The notes beneath the pieces were generated by a model. It had not been told where the DNA came from, did not search any database, and was given only the letters and a program-made list of their open reading frames with translations. The position numbers were made by a program, and so were the translations under genes. Of a stretch of 64,000 bases of DNA, positions 45,001 through 55,919 are shown in pieces (the stretch's first letter is position 1; each line of letters begins with the position of its first letter). Source of the stretch: Diospyros lotus (Eukaryota > Streptophyta > Magnoliopsida > Ericales > Ebenaceae); assembly GCF_014633365.1 (NCBI RefSeq), contig NC_068350.1, positions 6,836,501 through 6,900,500 on the forward strand, read 5' to 3'.

Positions 45001-48000
45001 TCATCTTTTCCAATACTTACTTAATTTCATTTGGATATATACTCATATAGAATATGGAATTTGGATATTTAGAGTTACTAAGATGCCCAACATAACACTT
45101 GTTTCTCCACATTCATTGAATAACTTCGAGAAATACTGTTTCTATCTCCTACTGATCATCCCATCATTTACTAATACTTTTTAGATTTCATCTTTTATAC
45201 ATTCCACTAGGCTCAAATCCCTTATTTTTCTCTCTCTTGCTTAGTGTTGTCAAACAAGACAAGCAGCCCATGGGCCCAGCCTGTGATGAGCCGAGCCAAG
45301 CTCACTCATTACTGTAGTGAGTCGGGCCAAGCCTGACCCAGCAAAAAAGCCCAGCTATGCTCGGGCCCAGCCTAAATGTATTTTTTAAAATAAAGAAGTT
45401 AATAATGCTTTCTACAACTTGGATTTTAAATTTTTGAAATATAATTTAATAAGTCTACTACTTAAAAAATTATAAATTATAAAGAAGATGTCACAACACA
45501 ATGACAATGAATAAGAAGTATATAAACGCTATCCATATGATTAATTAGACAATATTAATGTTTCAAGTTTCAAATCAAATATTAAAATGACAAAACATTT
45601 TCTATAACAAAATAAGTTACATTATTATAAAAATTTTAAAATTTTAAATTATAACCACATGCTGAACATTGTAAAGGTACAGGTCTTGCTGCAGTAACAA
45701 ATATGTGAACACTGTGAAGGTTCTAGCTCTTTTAAAAAGCTAGAATTATTGGGTAAGGCTGGTAGCTCCTACAAAAAGGTATGGGAATCAATTTTAATGA
45801 ACTTCTTCAAGTGCACTTGACTTGAAGAGAGAGGTTGTAAGCATATGCTGAACCTCTATAAATCTCTGGTGTCTCTTTTCACTTCCTTTCTTGCACTTAA
45901 TTTTGTAAACATTAAGTTAGCAACAATTACATGGTGGAAGCTCAAAAATTTTATCTCATAATCAATAACTTAAAAAATTTATATCTCATACACAATTATA
46001 CATAGTTATACACAAAAAGCTATAATCACCTTAAACAAATGAAAAATATATATTTCTTGAATGAGGAACTCTTTATTACTTTTAAATATTTATAAAATTT
46101 AGAATAATTTTAAAAGTGTAATTGGATCATTAAAAACTTATAAACTGAAAACTATTAAAAGCTAAAGGCTTGTTCTCTTTGTTGTTTTCAGTCCATTTTC
46201 AGTTTTCAGTTTTCCAAAACAATGAAAACGTGCTTATTTTCATATTTTCAAAAACGCATTTTCGAAAATAAGGAAAAATTTTGAAAAGAAAAATCAAAAC
46301 AACAAAAAGTCATTTTGGTTGTTTTCATCACAAACATGTTCAAAATTTCAAAAACGCGGAAAACACTACAAACAAAAAGAACGTATTTTCAGTAATCTCA
46401 AAACATACACTCAAAACACAAAATTGAAAATAAATTCAAAACTCAAAACTGAAAACTGAAACACGAATAGAATAGGTAAAAGTTTTAATTTTCAAACTTC
46501 TGACTACTAACTTCTAATTGGAATTTGCACTTTTAAAATTTTTTATATCATATCCATTAAATAAATAAACATAATTTTTAAATTCATTTTAAAACTATTT
46601 TAAAATCGTGTCGAGCCAGGCTCTTCTTTTTCTTGACTGGCATGCCCAAGCTCAGCCCGTCCCACAAACAAGCCAGGCTTGACCTGACTCATCTCTTGAG
46701 AGCCTAAGGTCAGGCCAAAACTGACCCGTTTCACAACACTACTCTTGCTCCATCTAGTTTATACATCTCTTGTATCAAGTCATTGGTATAGATTTTCACA
46801 AGTCTTTTATTTTACTGTTATGATTAGGAGTTCTTAGAAACCCAATTCAACACTTTATTTCGCCAATCTCTCTTCACTCCTCACCCGAAAATCAAACCCA
46901 CAACAGAGTATATAAAACTGGAAATGAAAACAGCAAAGAAAATAAAGTAAAAAAGCAATCAAACCAATCAAGAAGCGTTGATTTATCCTGGTTCGGATTG
47001 CAATATGCAATCCTACATCCAGCCTTGATCCCGAGAGACAAATCCACTAGAAACCGCTTGAACAAGACTACAAGAACTCTCCTTCTCTCTCACACAAGTT
47101 CACTGCCTTCCATACAAGAGAATATCAAGACAAACTTTCTCTCTAAGCCTTTCTCTCTCTCTCTCGACAGAATCACTTGCATTCAGAGAAATCAATAGAA
47201 TGATTTGTTATATGCGACTTTCAGCCTCTCGCCTCCTATGTATAAACCATAGGGGCGGAAATTACAAGGCTAACTACTTAGCTTATAGAAAAGACTAATG
47301 TATCCCTCATAATATAACAACTAAGTTAACTAATCTAACTTAGAATAAATCCAATCACACTTCATCTTCATTCTAACAGGTTCTATTCTTCATCTTCTAG
47401 ATATATTCTCCATGCAAAAACCCAACATTTACTTCACTAACTACCTCTTTCACTTCTTTTTTTCCAAATACACTTCTTTAGGTTTTCTTTATTACAACAT
47501 TTATGTAAAGTCTTGTAATGAATCGTTCTCTTAGTTCTAATTTTCTATTTTACCTCTTCGTTCCACCATCAAACCTCTTTTTAATTTGAGACGAATCCCT
47601 TTGACTCCCATACAAGTTAGAACCATTTTTGTCGCATTTTGAATAGAAGTAGCCATTTCAATTCACATATCATTTGCCTCTCCTTCTACAGTCTAAGATA
47701 AGTAGAAAGAAAATGATCCACCTTACTTCCCCCATCTTATGCACCATATATTTGCATATTTGTATTAACATTATTTGGATGAGTTTTGATAAAACTAAGA
47801 AAATGTGACAATCATAATTGTGAACATTAGTTGGGTGATTTGCGTTAGATCATCATTTCTTGCAATTTCCAAAAGTAAAAGGCAGAAGTAGACAGATAAA
47901 TTCAGAATTGAAAACCCAAAAATATATATATGTAGGACTGCAGCAGGGTGAAGAGTTCTACCTATAAATAAAACCAAAAAAAAAAAAAATCATGAAAGTG

Positions 48001-49160
48001 AATGCATGACAAATCACATGGGTTGACAACTATGAGAGGGCTCCACCATCAACTAAAATGATTTGACCATTTTTCAGCATATCACAGGAACATAAACCAT
48101 CAGTTTGACTGTAACAAAGCCAAACAGAAATGCATATTAAACTCATTCTCGTTCTTAATGACAGAAAAAAGGGCGAGGGCAGGAAAAAGAAGAAAATATG
48201 GCATAAAGGATATTACTGCGAAAAGCAAGAAGCTTTAGGTCTTACAGACCAAATCAGAATTACCTACTTCCTAGACAAAGCACGCTCCTCAACTAGTATT
48301 GTAATGTCTGTCTCTACGCCCTACAATATGATCATATAGAAAGCCATGGAAAGTGCTCTTCGGTGCATCAGATACTCTACTTGCCTCGCTTTTTTTTTTT
48401 TTCATTAATAATGCCTGATATAATTAATTATGATAATAATCAACAGATCTCTGTCCTAAAATTTTTAGATATATGCAGATTGATACGTCTCTAATCAAAT
48501 GTCTTGAAAAAATATCAATCCAGATCTAGATAGCCAAGGTCCAATCGAATCATTAAAGAGTAAATCAAGAAAGCAAAAACTTATTTCAGCTGAAAAAGGT
48601 CGACCACAGAATTAGAAGGCAAACATGCACATTCAACCATAAATATGTATGTAATCCATGATCCATATTTGATTTCATTATACCCATTGCCAAAGCAGAA
48701 GAATAGTAACAGAACTAATAATAAAATCAAAAAACCGCATCTAATTGGGAGTCGACACTAAACTGATAAATTCCAACAACATCAACCGTCAAAAAGATGG
48801 AAGGTTAAATTGCAGGTAACACAACGAAACACTTACGGAAAAATTAACAACAAAAAAAGAAGACTCACAAACTTCAAGATCGCTGCTGCAGAACTCATCA
48901 TTACGACCGACGCAAGCGAAGAGGCTGGACTCCCACTGAGCCCTGCGCAGCGGTTCCCCCACCACGCTCCCGTGCGAAAGCGGCAGCCCATCGGCCGGCC
49001 ATCCGTACGTAGCGCCGGTAGCCGGCACCTCCAGAGGCGATTGCTTTTTTTCCACCTCCTTGGGCGGCGGAGCAGCTGCGGCGGATTTGGCCTCTTTGGT
49101 GTTCTCGCTTCCCTCGAATTGCCTCGGTAACAGAGGGCTGGATTCTTCGAGATTCGCCAT
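39665..49160 (-). CDS. PLAC8-family cysteine-rich protein, three exons
   Basis: Minus-strand join: exon 1 49160-48869, exon 2 43109-42907, exon 3 39907-39665; 738 bp, 245 residues. It starts MANLEESSPLLPRQ; the PLAC8 region spans exon 1 end to exon 3: RRAQWESSLFACVGRNDEFC, SVAPCVLYGSNVERLG, CGCCGSFLDDN, CDLATHVFCHPCALCQEGRE. PLAC8 proteins of plants are usually membrane-associated and include cell-number regulators and metal-resistance proteins; which role applies here is unknown. Exon joins are phase 1 then phase 0, with all frames intact. Intron 2 begins with a GC donor (AG then GCAAGT). Intron 1 (5,759 bp) is filled with transposons. Confidence 0.9.
39908..42906 (-). other. PLAC8 intron 2, 2,999 bp
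   Basis: Contains a (CA)n tract at 39947-39976, a G16 run at 40817-40832, a C12 run at 41277-41288 and the triplicated repeat at about 41800-42352. No other gene found. Confidence 0.7.
41800..42352. repeat. Three tandem copies of a ~160-bp unit separated by C and CT tracts
   Basis: The unit runs from GTATCATATGTCATC... through CAACTGGGGGCTA, AAGTTGTGAATC and TAGTCCCACATTTTGGGCT. Copies are at about 41800-41958, 42016-42173 and 42191-42352. A C21 run (41959-41979) and (TC)n (41980-42007) lie between copies 1 and 2, and a shorter CT tract between 2 and 3. Each copy has a hairpin with 8-base arms AGATCATA/TATGATCT around a 6-base loop (imperfect in copy 3). Confidence 0.85.
42907..43109 (-). 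CDS. PLAC8-family gene exon 2
   Basis: 203 bp. Completes the Cys codon, then LLGSVAPCVLYGSN through RRKFNLE. The donor reads AG followed by GCAAGT, a recognised non-canonical GC-AG splice site type with strong consensus. Confidence 0.9.
43395..43666 (-). pseudogene. LINE reverse transcriptase fragment (catalytic box)
   Basis: On the minus strand it reads FSIIIGLY, SALSPYLFGLVMDE and CMLFVDDIVLVDKTR, the conserved blocks around the [FY]xDD active site of LINE RT. It overlaps in homology with the end of the next LINE segment, but at only moderate identity, so it may be a separate copy. Confidence 0.75.
43673..44333 (+). pseudogene. Retroposed mRNA-like unit with poly(A), unknown protein
   Basis: After a C12-A21 homopolymer block (43681-43713) an open frame continues to a stop at 44080-44082, ending with the acidic stretch EELRWSSLDSEYVEMPNEEE and AATYKPSSNL. 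About 240 bases of 3'UTR-like sequence follow and end in an A12-type tract at about 44321-44333. This fits a 5'-truncated processed pseudogene copied by LINE machinery. I do not recognise the protein. It lies between two LINE segments; no clear long TSD was found. Confidence 0.5.
45242..46741. mobile_element. Non-autonomous hAT-type element, 1,500 bp, perfect 8-bp TSD
   Basis: Ends TAGTGTTGTCAAAC (left) and, as the complement of the right, TAGTGTTGTGAAAC are inverted repeats. The 8-bp duplication CTCTTGCT flanks it at 45234-45241 and 46742-46749. Removing the insert and one copy rejoins LINE text (KLDGARERKIRDLSLV). Sub-terminal GGGCCNAGCC-type motifs occur on both sides (about 45270-45375 and 46610-46700). 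The interior is A/T-rich without a transposase; a smaller inverted pair around 46170-46470 may be another nested element. Confidence 0.9.
46817..47380 (-). mobile_element. Antisense Copia solo LTR, about 564 bp
   Basis: On the minus strand it runs from TGTTAGAATGAAG to ATCATAACA, with TGTTA/TAACA inverted ends, a TATA-like TGGTTTATACATAGG near 47245 and R-U5 text shared with 24702-24999. It lies inside LINE sequence. The flanking five bases do not match, so the TSD is lost or the edges are slightly off. Confidence 0.65.
47771..48868. other. Proximal part of PLAC8 intron 1, unassigned
   Basis: No domain or element end recognised. Confidence 0.4.
48869..49160 (-). CDS. PLAC8-family gene exon 1
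   Basis: 292 bp from the ATG at 49160. It ends one base into the cysteine codon of DLEVC; the donor is GTGAGT. The first part is an Ala/Pro/Lys-rich low-complexity N-terminus, the end starts the conserved domain. Confidence 0.9.
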
Positions 49161-50620
49161 TCACAGAACAGGAACGAAACCACAGAGCTACGAATTACAA
49201 TCGACAAAATGAGATCTGGCCAGCGAGAGAGAATCAAAGCGTCTTCTCGTGTCGATTGCTTTTCTCTCACACCAAACAGACCGCGTCGAACGCGTGAGAG
49301 GTTAAGGGCATGTTTGGAACTCCAAGGAAATAAGAAAAACAGAACTATTTTAGGAATTACTAAAAATAACTTCTTTTTGTTTCTGAGCACAGATAATTTT
49401 TCTTAAATAGTCTTCAAAACTAATTTACTAAATTTATTATTTTTCTTTTGAGTTTATCTATTTTTGAAATTGTAAACTAATATTAGATCCAAACTATTTT
49501 TTCATATCAAATATTTTCTCTCCACTTGTTAACAATTTCAATTTCTCAATATTATAGATAAATATTATTATTCTATAAATAAATTATTTTTACAACTCTC
49601 AAAACTGTAATTTGCTAATCACAAGATGTGGTAGGAAGACTTTGACTGCTTGGTGGGTATAAATAAGATTGTGACTGCTTGTGGAAGGAAGACTTTTTTT
49701 TATATACCTAATTGAAAGTAGAGTCTTGCGACCTCACCTTCTTCTCCATCCTCTATACATGTTACTGGCCACCTCTCTTGTCTCATTGTTTGTTGTTTTT
49801 TATCTTGGCACATCGTCCGTCCACCTAGTAATCTCCGCCAATCCCTCATTTCTTGTAATTCCCTTTCGTCTTAATCTATTTTTCTTACATCCTCTTATCT
49901 CAATCATCTTCGATCATTGAAGAAAGAAATCACAATGAAAATGGTGATCGATAATGAAGTTCCTTGAAAAAGGATAATTTGAATATTTTGTCTAACTTAA
50001 TTTTAATAAAGTATGTAATTGACTTTAAAATGTATAATTCAAGAATATAATCGAAATAATAAAAGAAATTAAATTAATAAGTAAAAGAAAAAACTAAACT
50101 ACAAAAGTTAAATTATGAGTTTGAGAAAGTCCATTTTCTCGTACATTACATGGAACATGATGATCAAGAAGCTTCATCAATGGCGTGGGGAACCTGTTGT
50201 ACTGGCCTCGGTTTTCTGGTTTCCCAGATGAACGACAATTGGGACAGCTTCTAGTTACATGTTCCAATCATCATTAACGATGAGGAGGGTATCCCTTTCG
50301 GATGGGAAACAATGTTCATAAATACATGCATATAAAGTTCCCATTGTCCAAGGGGTTTGCAGATCTTCATGGGTCTCTTTGTTTATGGTTTATGTCGCAG
50401 TAAACACTTATTTTACTGCTCATAGGAGTGCCATTTTATACTCGGCGACAATTTTGAGTGGTTACAAATAACAATTTAGAGATACTGAATTTGTTCGCCA
50501 ATTATATATAAGATTGTAACATTTTAACCCCCATTTAATTATAATAATAAGGTTACATTTTTTATGGCTTTCCATGCAACAGTACTGAATTACCCCGTTT
50601 CAATCTAATCAGGTAGTGTT
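49161..50620. other. Upstream region of the PLAC8 gene, no gene found
   Basis: The first 150 bases upstream of the start codon are GC-richer and probably contain the 5' leader and promoter. GGGCATGTTTGGAAC at 49306 resembles a MITE end, without a convincing partner. TATA-like GGTATAAATAAG at 49657 has no supported gene downstream. Confidence 0.4.
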
Positions 50621-50808
50621 TTTTGACTAACATATAGACAAAAAAAAATAGAATATAAAAAGTATTATAGACAAAAATATTTTTTATTGTGTTTGTTAAA
50701 TTTATCTGACAATTATTGAAAAAAAAAAAAGTCATGTGATTTCTTATTTTGAATTTTTAAGATAAATTTATCTTGAACTTTATAAATAAGAAAAAAATTT
50801 TAAAAATT

Positions 50809-51708
50809 GGGCTAATAGCATGAAAAAATCAAATATTTTTGCATTTTTATGATTTTATCCAAACATTTTAATTTTGGAAATAAACGCCCGAATCTGATTC
50901 GAAAGACGTGTGCACCCGCTGATGTGGCACGCCATCTGACATTTTAAAACATTTTGAGTGGGCCCCATGTTGACACACGTGGAAAAAAATAAAAATAAAA
51001 ATTAACATATATATGTGTTATATATATATATACAGAGAAAAAAAGAAAATAGGTGGAGGACGAAGACGGCAACAACATTGGGCTGGAGGCGACGGCCAAT
51101 CTAGAAACTAGAGGCGGTGCTAGAGGTCGATCTAGAATTTGAAAGTTTGATGGCCGATCGTTGATGTCAATGGGGTTGACCTAAGCGACCGACAACAAAG
51201 ATGAGGTGACTAATAAAGGACGTCATCAATTAACAAGAGCAAAGGGTCGTCGATCACTTTCTATAAGGTGGTTGTGAGTAAGAGGAAGTCCAAATCAGTC
51301 GTCTGTCCAACTTCCAGATCGGTTGTTGTCGCTATGATCAAGAGGAAACAAAGATTGATCGTCGCCTCTAGCTTCCAAATCGGTCATCGCCGTCCACTGT
51401 CATAATCGTCGCCCTCTTTCATTATCGTCCTCCCCTACTCTTTCTCTCTGTATATATATATATATACATATAACATATATATTAAATATTTTATTTTTTT
51501 CCAGGGTGTCAACGTGGGCCCACTTAAATTATTTTAAAAAGCCAAGTGGCCTGCCACGTCAACAGTAGCACATGACTCTTGAATTGAATTTGAGTCGTGG
51601 CTAAAATTACAATCAATCGATCAAATCAGGTATCTATTGTCAAAATTAAAATGTTTGAATAAAATTACAAAAATGCCAAAAGATTTAATTTTTTTATATT
51701 AATAACCC
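50809..51708. mobile_element. Large foldback element, about 900 bp, possibly Mutator-like
   Basis: The left end GGGCTAATAGCATG pairs with the right end (complement GGGTTATTAATATA), and inverted homology continues for at least 70 bases (shared TTATTCAAACATTTTAATTTTG-type text) and again around the TATATATA blocks (about 51005-51035 and 51450-51480) and GTGGGCCC motifs (50959, 51507). The middle is GC-richer and non-coding. Flanks TTAAAAATT and TAAAAAAATT are compatible with a 9-bp TSD but are low complexity. The superfamily is uncertain. Confidence 0.65.
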
Positions 51709-52042
51709 TAAAAAAATTTAACGAACAGTTTAATAAAAATTTTGAAATACTTGACAATAGATCTTATTTTAAAAAATATTCTAATCTTATTTTGATGTAA
51801 TTTTATTTTATTTATTTTAACAAATATTTCCTGTGCATAGATACTTTCACACATATATATATATATATATTCTTAATTTAATATAATAGAAAAATACAAG
51901 TACATGATTCATCATTTCATTAATCTCCAATTTGATCTGATCTGCGCTGCGTACATGGAGATATATAGAAAGCAACTTCAACTGTAACACATACACTTCA
52001 ACCAGAGCAATGCAATCACTATACCTCTTTCCCAATTCTTCT

Positions 52043-52063
52043 TCATCCATGAATCTTCTCACC
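52043..52063 (-). CDS. Secreted peptide gene exon 3 (last six residues)
   Basis: After acceptor GACAG the frame reads GEKIHG and a TGA at 52043-52045. Confidence 0.5.
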   Translation of the reverse strand, partial: GEKIHG

Positions 52064-52537
52064 CTGTCAAACATAAAACATTATCATATTCAAAGAAGAT
52101 TGGAATTGAACGAGATTTAAAATTAATCCTTCCGTCTCCATCAAAACAGAATTCTTCAAGTTATAATCAAACCATTCATATTCATATTGTAAGATAGATC
52201 TCTCACCCTTCCTCCATTTCCAGGTTTTAGACCTTTCGATTTGCGACGTGCCATGGTGCCTTTCCGATTATCAAAAGGCCAGCGGCCGGCTCGATGCGGT
52301 GGAGGAAGGTTCGAATGAGTCTCCGGCCCTCTATAATCGATTTCATAAATAATCCCCGGATCATCTACAACAATGGATCAGCCTTTAATTCCACTAAAAG
52401 TAATAAAATCAGACGTTTATATATATTAACTGAACAATAAACATCTCATCCTAATTACCTGCTGAGACACAGGACTTGGTGAGGAGGAGGAGGAGGAAGA
52501 AGAGAAACATGGCCACGGCGGCGGACTTGAGCTCCAT
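52043..52537 (-). CDS. Small secreted peptide-like protein, three exons, 85 residues
   Basis: Minus join: exon 1 52537-52459, exon 2 52364-52207, exon 3 52063-52043. Donors GTAATT and GTGAGA and acceptors GTAG and ACAG fit; junctions are phase 1 and phase 0. Residues 1-26 look like a signal peptide: MELKSAA then a Leu/Phe-rich core ending SCVSA. The mature part starts DDPGIIYEIDYRGPETHS, continues with PPPHR and GRWPFDNRKG, and ends in a basic tail with GNGGRGEKIHG. No cysteines occur in the mature region. I recall similar DYRGPETH-containing unnamed plant proteins but cannot assign a family or function. The layout fits a secreted signalling-peptide precursor (inference). The exon 3 join is the least certain part. 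Confidence 0.7.
52207..52364 (-). CDS. Secreted peptide gene exon 2 (conserved core)
   Basis: 158 bp. Encodes DPGIIYEIDYRGPETHSN through KGLKPGNGGR. Without splicing at GTGAGA the frame meets a stop within about 15 codons. Confidence 0.72.
52459..52537 (-). CDS. Secreted peptide gene exon 1 (signal peptide)
   Basis: 79 bp, 26 codons plus one base, ending TCAGCAG before GTAATT. The Leu-rich stretch comes from a CTC/CTT run. Confidence 0.72.
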
Positions 52538-53310
52538 GTGGAAGAGAAGGGGAGGAGGGATTGAATGGGGGTTCAGAGAAGATAAAGCGTAGCTTTTGGC
52601 AATTGAAAAGCGTCACAATCGGCACAGCGATCAGTTAGTAGGGCTTGACGTGGATGGGATGGGATGGGAGGTGGGGTGGGGTGGAAGATGCGTATTTATA
52701 TATCTATATATATATATACCATATATATACTGGCCATGCCTAAAGTCGCTATGGACAGTCCCATGTGTGCATTATTGCCATTGGCTTCCATGCTGCCGGC
52801 TGCCTGGGCTGCGCTCCGCCGTGACATCTGGCTGGACTTGATTCCATTGTCCGCACCTACCCTCATTCAGCCACCGGCCGCCGCCGCCATGTTTGTTTGA
52901 AGTGGCCCCGAGAGCGAGACAGCAACGGTGGATCCGGCTGTCTTCTTCGTTGAATAGATGACAAAAAGATCTGAGAGATTAATTTTTACTGTAGAAAACC
53001 GGTGTTGGTGAATGATAGCAGACCCACACCGGCCGGCGGGAATGGGATAAAGCACAATTTGGCGATCCAATCAAAATTACAGAGATCAAAAAATTATACC
53101 AATCAAATCAAATGAATTGAAATTTGTGAGTTGGGATCAAAAATTGAGATCTTACCCAATATGAACATAATTCTCACTACAGGATCCAAATTTTATTTAA
53201 GTCTTAGAATTATTGGTGGGGCAGAAGCAACAACACGGTGGTGCTTGGATGGATGTGTTCTAATGATACGGCTATTTATTTCCAACATCTTTAGATGTCA
53301 AAATTATACT
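52538..53310. other. Upstream region of the peptide gene
   Basis: A long TATATATA block at about 52693-52732 is a possible core promoter on the minus strand, 150-190 bp before the start codon. GC-rich DNA at 52740-52900 contains no supported gene. Confidence 0.4.
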
Positions 53311-53430
53311 CAGAGCCTAAGTTAAGTGATTAGAGCGCAGTAAGTTGAGAGTCATACCAGTAGATCGTAGATTTGATTCTTGTCTTACGCAATGAGGTAA
53401 AATTTTCACCTGTAATTTATTTCATTTGTC
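53311..53430 (+). mobile_element. tRNA-derived SINE-like sequence
   Basis: AGCCTAAGTTAAGTGATTAGAGCG resembles a tRNA A-box region and GATTTGATTCTTG a B box about 45 bases on, followed by ACGCAATGAGGTAAAATTT and CACCTGTAATTTA, text typical of plant SINE bodies. The 3' end and TSD are unclear. Too diverged to be a tRNA gene. Confidence 0.5.
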
Positions 53431-54792
53431 GAAATCGAAGGCACGAGCGACAGAAGATCGCGCAAAAACAATAATTCCAAATATCAAAGTTAAATATTTA
53501 AATAATAATTTTAATAAATTTAAGAGGGACAGAGGTATAAATATCATGTGAGGTCACTCAAGTAATAGGGCTTTTTCTTGGTAGTTGGGATTTCATATTT
53601 GGTTTGTTGTTTTCATTTCTAATATTTTAAAAATGAGAACAAAAATATTTAATTGTTTGTTTTTATTTTTTAAAACTTAAAAAATATATATGCGCACATA
53701 ACAAAGGATATTTTCATTTTCTCTAATTTCAATTTTGATAAAATTGTTTGACACACTTTATGCTGAATTGATACAAAAAAATATACATGCTAGATCCTAT
53801 AATTAAGGCAAAATGAAAGGAATAATTATATCAAAATATTTTAAGTAACTATATGCTAATAAATACAACATGTCAACAAAATTGAATTCTTTTGATATTC
53901 TCAATAATATCTCCATAATTGTGGCAATTTCTTTAATTTTGTCCATACTTCCCATGGAGGTTGAAAATGTCCAACTTGAATCTTAAGTATTTGAACTATC
54001 GTTCTCCAAGAGACTTGATAAAAATATTAGCGAACTGATAATTAGTTGATATGTTGACAGTATAAAGGAGAATGGCTACTTGATTATCACAATATAAAGG
54101 AATAGGTTCCTTTAGGAAAATCGAGATCGTTCAAAAGATAGGACAATCATGCAAGCTCATATGCATTAACGGCCTAGCACAATATTTAACTTGAAAGGGA
54201 TATGACAAGTTGTTCCTTTGATCTCCAAGAAATGAGATTGTGACCTAGAAAAATGCAGTATCCAATATATATTAATTAGATTTTTGTGTAGAAGTGTAAC
54301 AACCCCAATCTAAATCACAAAAGGCTTGAACTAAAGGAATAGGGTATGTACGAAGTAGAATTCCTTAACTAGGTGTACCTTTAAGGTAACAAACCAACTA
54401 ATGTGTGACATTGAGATGGAGCTTCCTTGGCTCATACATGAACTAAGACAATTTATAGTGTAGACAAAATCAATCTAAGGTGATGGTGAGATAAATGAGA
54501 CGTCCTACTAAACAATGATACGAGGAAAGATCTAGGAGAAGATCACTTACAGTAGATGAAAGATTGAAATTTTGTTTTTGGGGAACAGAGCAAGTCGAGA
54601 TCCTGCAAGACCTATGTCTTTCAAGATATCAAGAATGCATTTCCTTTGTGAAAGGTAAATCCCAAATTTTGAGTGAGCCACTTCAATACCAATGAAGTAC
54701 TTCAAGGGTCCAAGATCCCTAATGTAAAACTTTTCTAGAGAAACTCTCTATCTCTAAGAATGGTGGTTATATTTGAACATATGATTACTATG

Positions 54793-55503
54793 TGATGAGA
54801 ATCATGGAGGGCTGACTAACAATGATGCAATCGGACAAGTCAACCTCGTCAACCATGTCGGAATTGGATGATTGACAAGATTTGGGCATAAAAAGGAATG
54901 GTTATTGATTGATTGTTGATTGCAAGATTTGGGCGCATGATTGATTGATTAGTTAATTGATTGACAAGATTTGAGAGCATAAAAAAGAATGAATGATTGA
55001 TTGATTACCTGATTGATTGATTGAAAAGATCTGGAAATATAAAAGGAATGATTGATTGATTGACCAGATCTAGTTATTTATTTATTTTCTATGTAATTTA
55101 GGATTTTATTACTTTCCATGTAGAATTAGATTATTTGCCTATTTAAAGGCTTTTCCATTATAAATATTAGACAGAAATTATTATGAATTTTTGAATTTGA
55201 GAGATTTATCTCTTTTATCTTGTTCTTCAATGAACAAAACTTCGAACTTATCAATGGAGTGATTCTTTTGTGGCGTTCAAAACCTGAACTTATCAAAGAT
55301 CTGGGCAGTCTTTGTGGCGTTCAACAATTCTTGGTTCTTGCTTCCATATAATCAACGGATCTAGATTTTAATATAGTCTAAGTTCTTGGTTCGTGAATCA
55401 ACGGGTCGAGAATTCTTTACTTCTATCCGATTTTGGCTTTTCTGGGGTTCGTTTCAATCTTTTGTGGGTTCCTTTGGCCTAGTCCCATCGCGAGTTCACA
55501 TCA
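54793..55503 (+). repeat. 5' LTR of the mini element
   Basis: 711 bp. It contains clustered TGATTGATTGATT repeats and TTGTTCTTCAATGAACAAAA. Confidence 0.88.
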
Positions 55504-55919
55504 GTTGGTATCAGAGCTTTGGCTTTAAAATCGGGTATTTATCTATCCTTTTTTTTTTCATTCTTATATCATTTAAAAATTAAAAAAAATATTCACATTC
55601 TAAGGTTTTGTTCTTTCTTTTGATTCTACGTCACATTATCTTGAGTCTTGTTATTCGAAATTCCTAGAGTCATCCGTATTAGAAAGTTAAAATAAAGAGA
55701 TTTTTTTTTTCTTTTGGTATCTTGTTCTGTTCTTTTCGTTATTCCTCAAATTTCGTTCTTGAGTCATTTTGTTTGATATTTCTTAGAGTCATACCAAAAA
55801 AAAAAAAAAATGCTTGAAAGTTTGCAGGCTTTCGGGGATGTGACTATTTGTGAGATTGCTTACAAGTTGATCCTTCCAGTTCACGATTCGAGGACGAATC
55901 GTCTTGAAGAGAGAGGGAA

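Larger units (their letters stand above)
44500..47770 (-). pseudogene. LINE ORF2 remnant (RTE-like), interrupted by two insertions
   Basis: Read on the minus strand: linker region WWNEEV (about 47560) with RTKR and YKTLH, then KIYTNDLIQEMYKLDGARE, broken by the hAT element, then continuing RERKIRDLSLV, IKDEI, WGKSTLV, NYRGIKLMSYTMKL, ERVIEQRLRRETENQ and MPSRSTVEAI (about 44850-44700). These are conserved in plant LINE reverse transcriptases. Many stops. The pieces are 47770-47381, 46816-46742 and 45241-44500. Confidence 0.8.
43110..48868 (-). other. PLAC8 intron 1 with nested transposons
   Basis: Starts GTGAGT and ends GGTAG. It contains LINE pieces, an antisense Copia LTR, a hAT-type element and a retroposed mRNA-like unit, each listed separately. 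The part 47771-48868 holds no recognisable element. Confidence 0.8.

Noticed and set aside
48810..49406. Alternative frames over PLAC8 exon 1, including a 185-residue minus ORF
   Set aside because: Only the MANLEESSPLL frame continues through spliced exons 2 and 3 into PLAC8 text.
49306..49520. MITE starting GGGCATGTTTGGAAC upstream of the PLAC8 gene
   Set aside because: No inverted partner or TSD could be found.
51847..52074. 75-residue minus ORF starting MFDRVRRFMDEEELG
   Set aside because: It overlaps the third exon of the peptide gene, but joining it in that frame does not fit the splice phase; the in-frame join ends after six residues.
52596..52900. Plus-strand ORFs of 78-81 residues
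   Set aside because: They overlap the promoter side of the peptide gene and TA-rich repeats; no domain or splice support.
53315..53400. Possible tRNA gene
   Set aside because: A- and B-box-like motifs are present but no cloverleaf can be folded; it fits a SINE.
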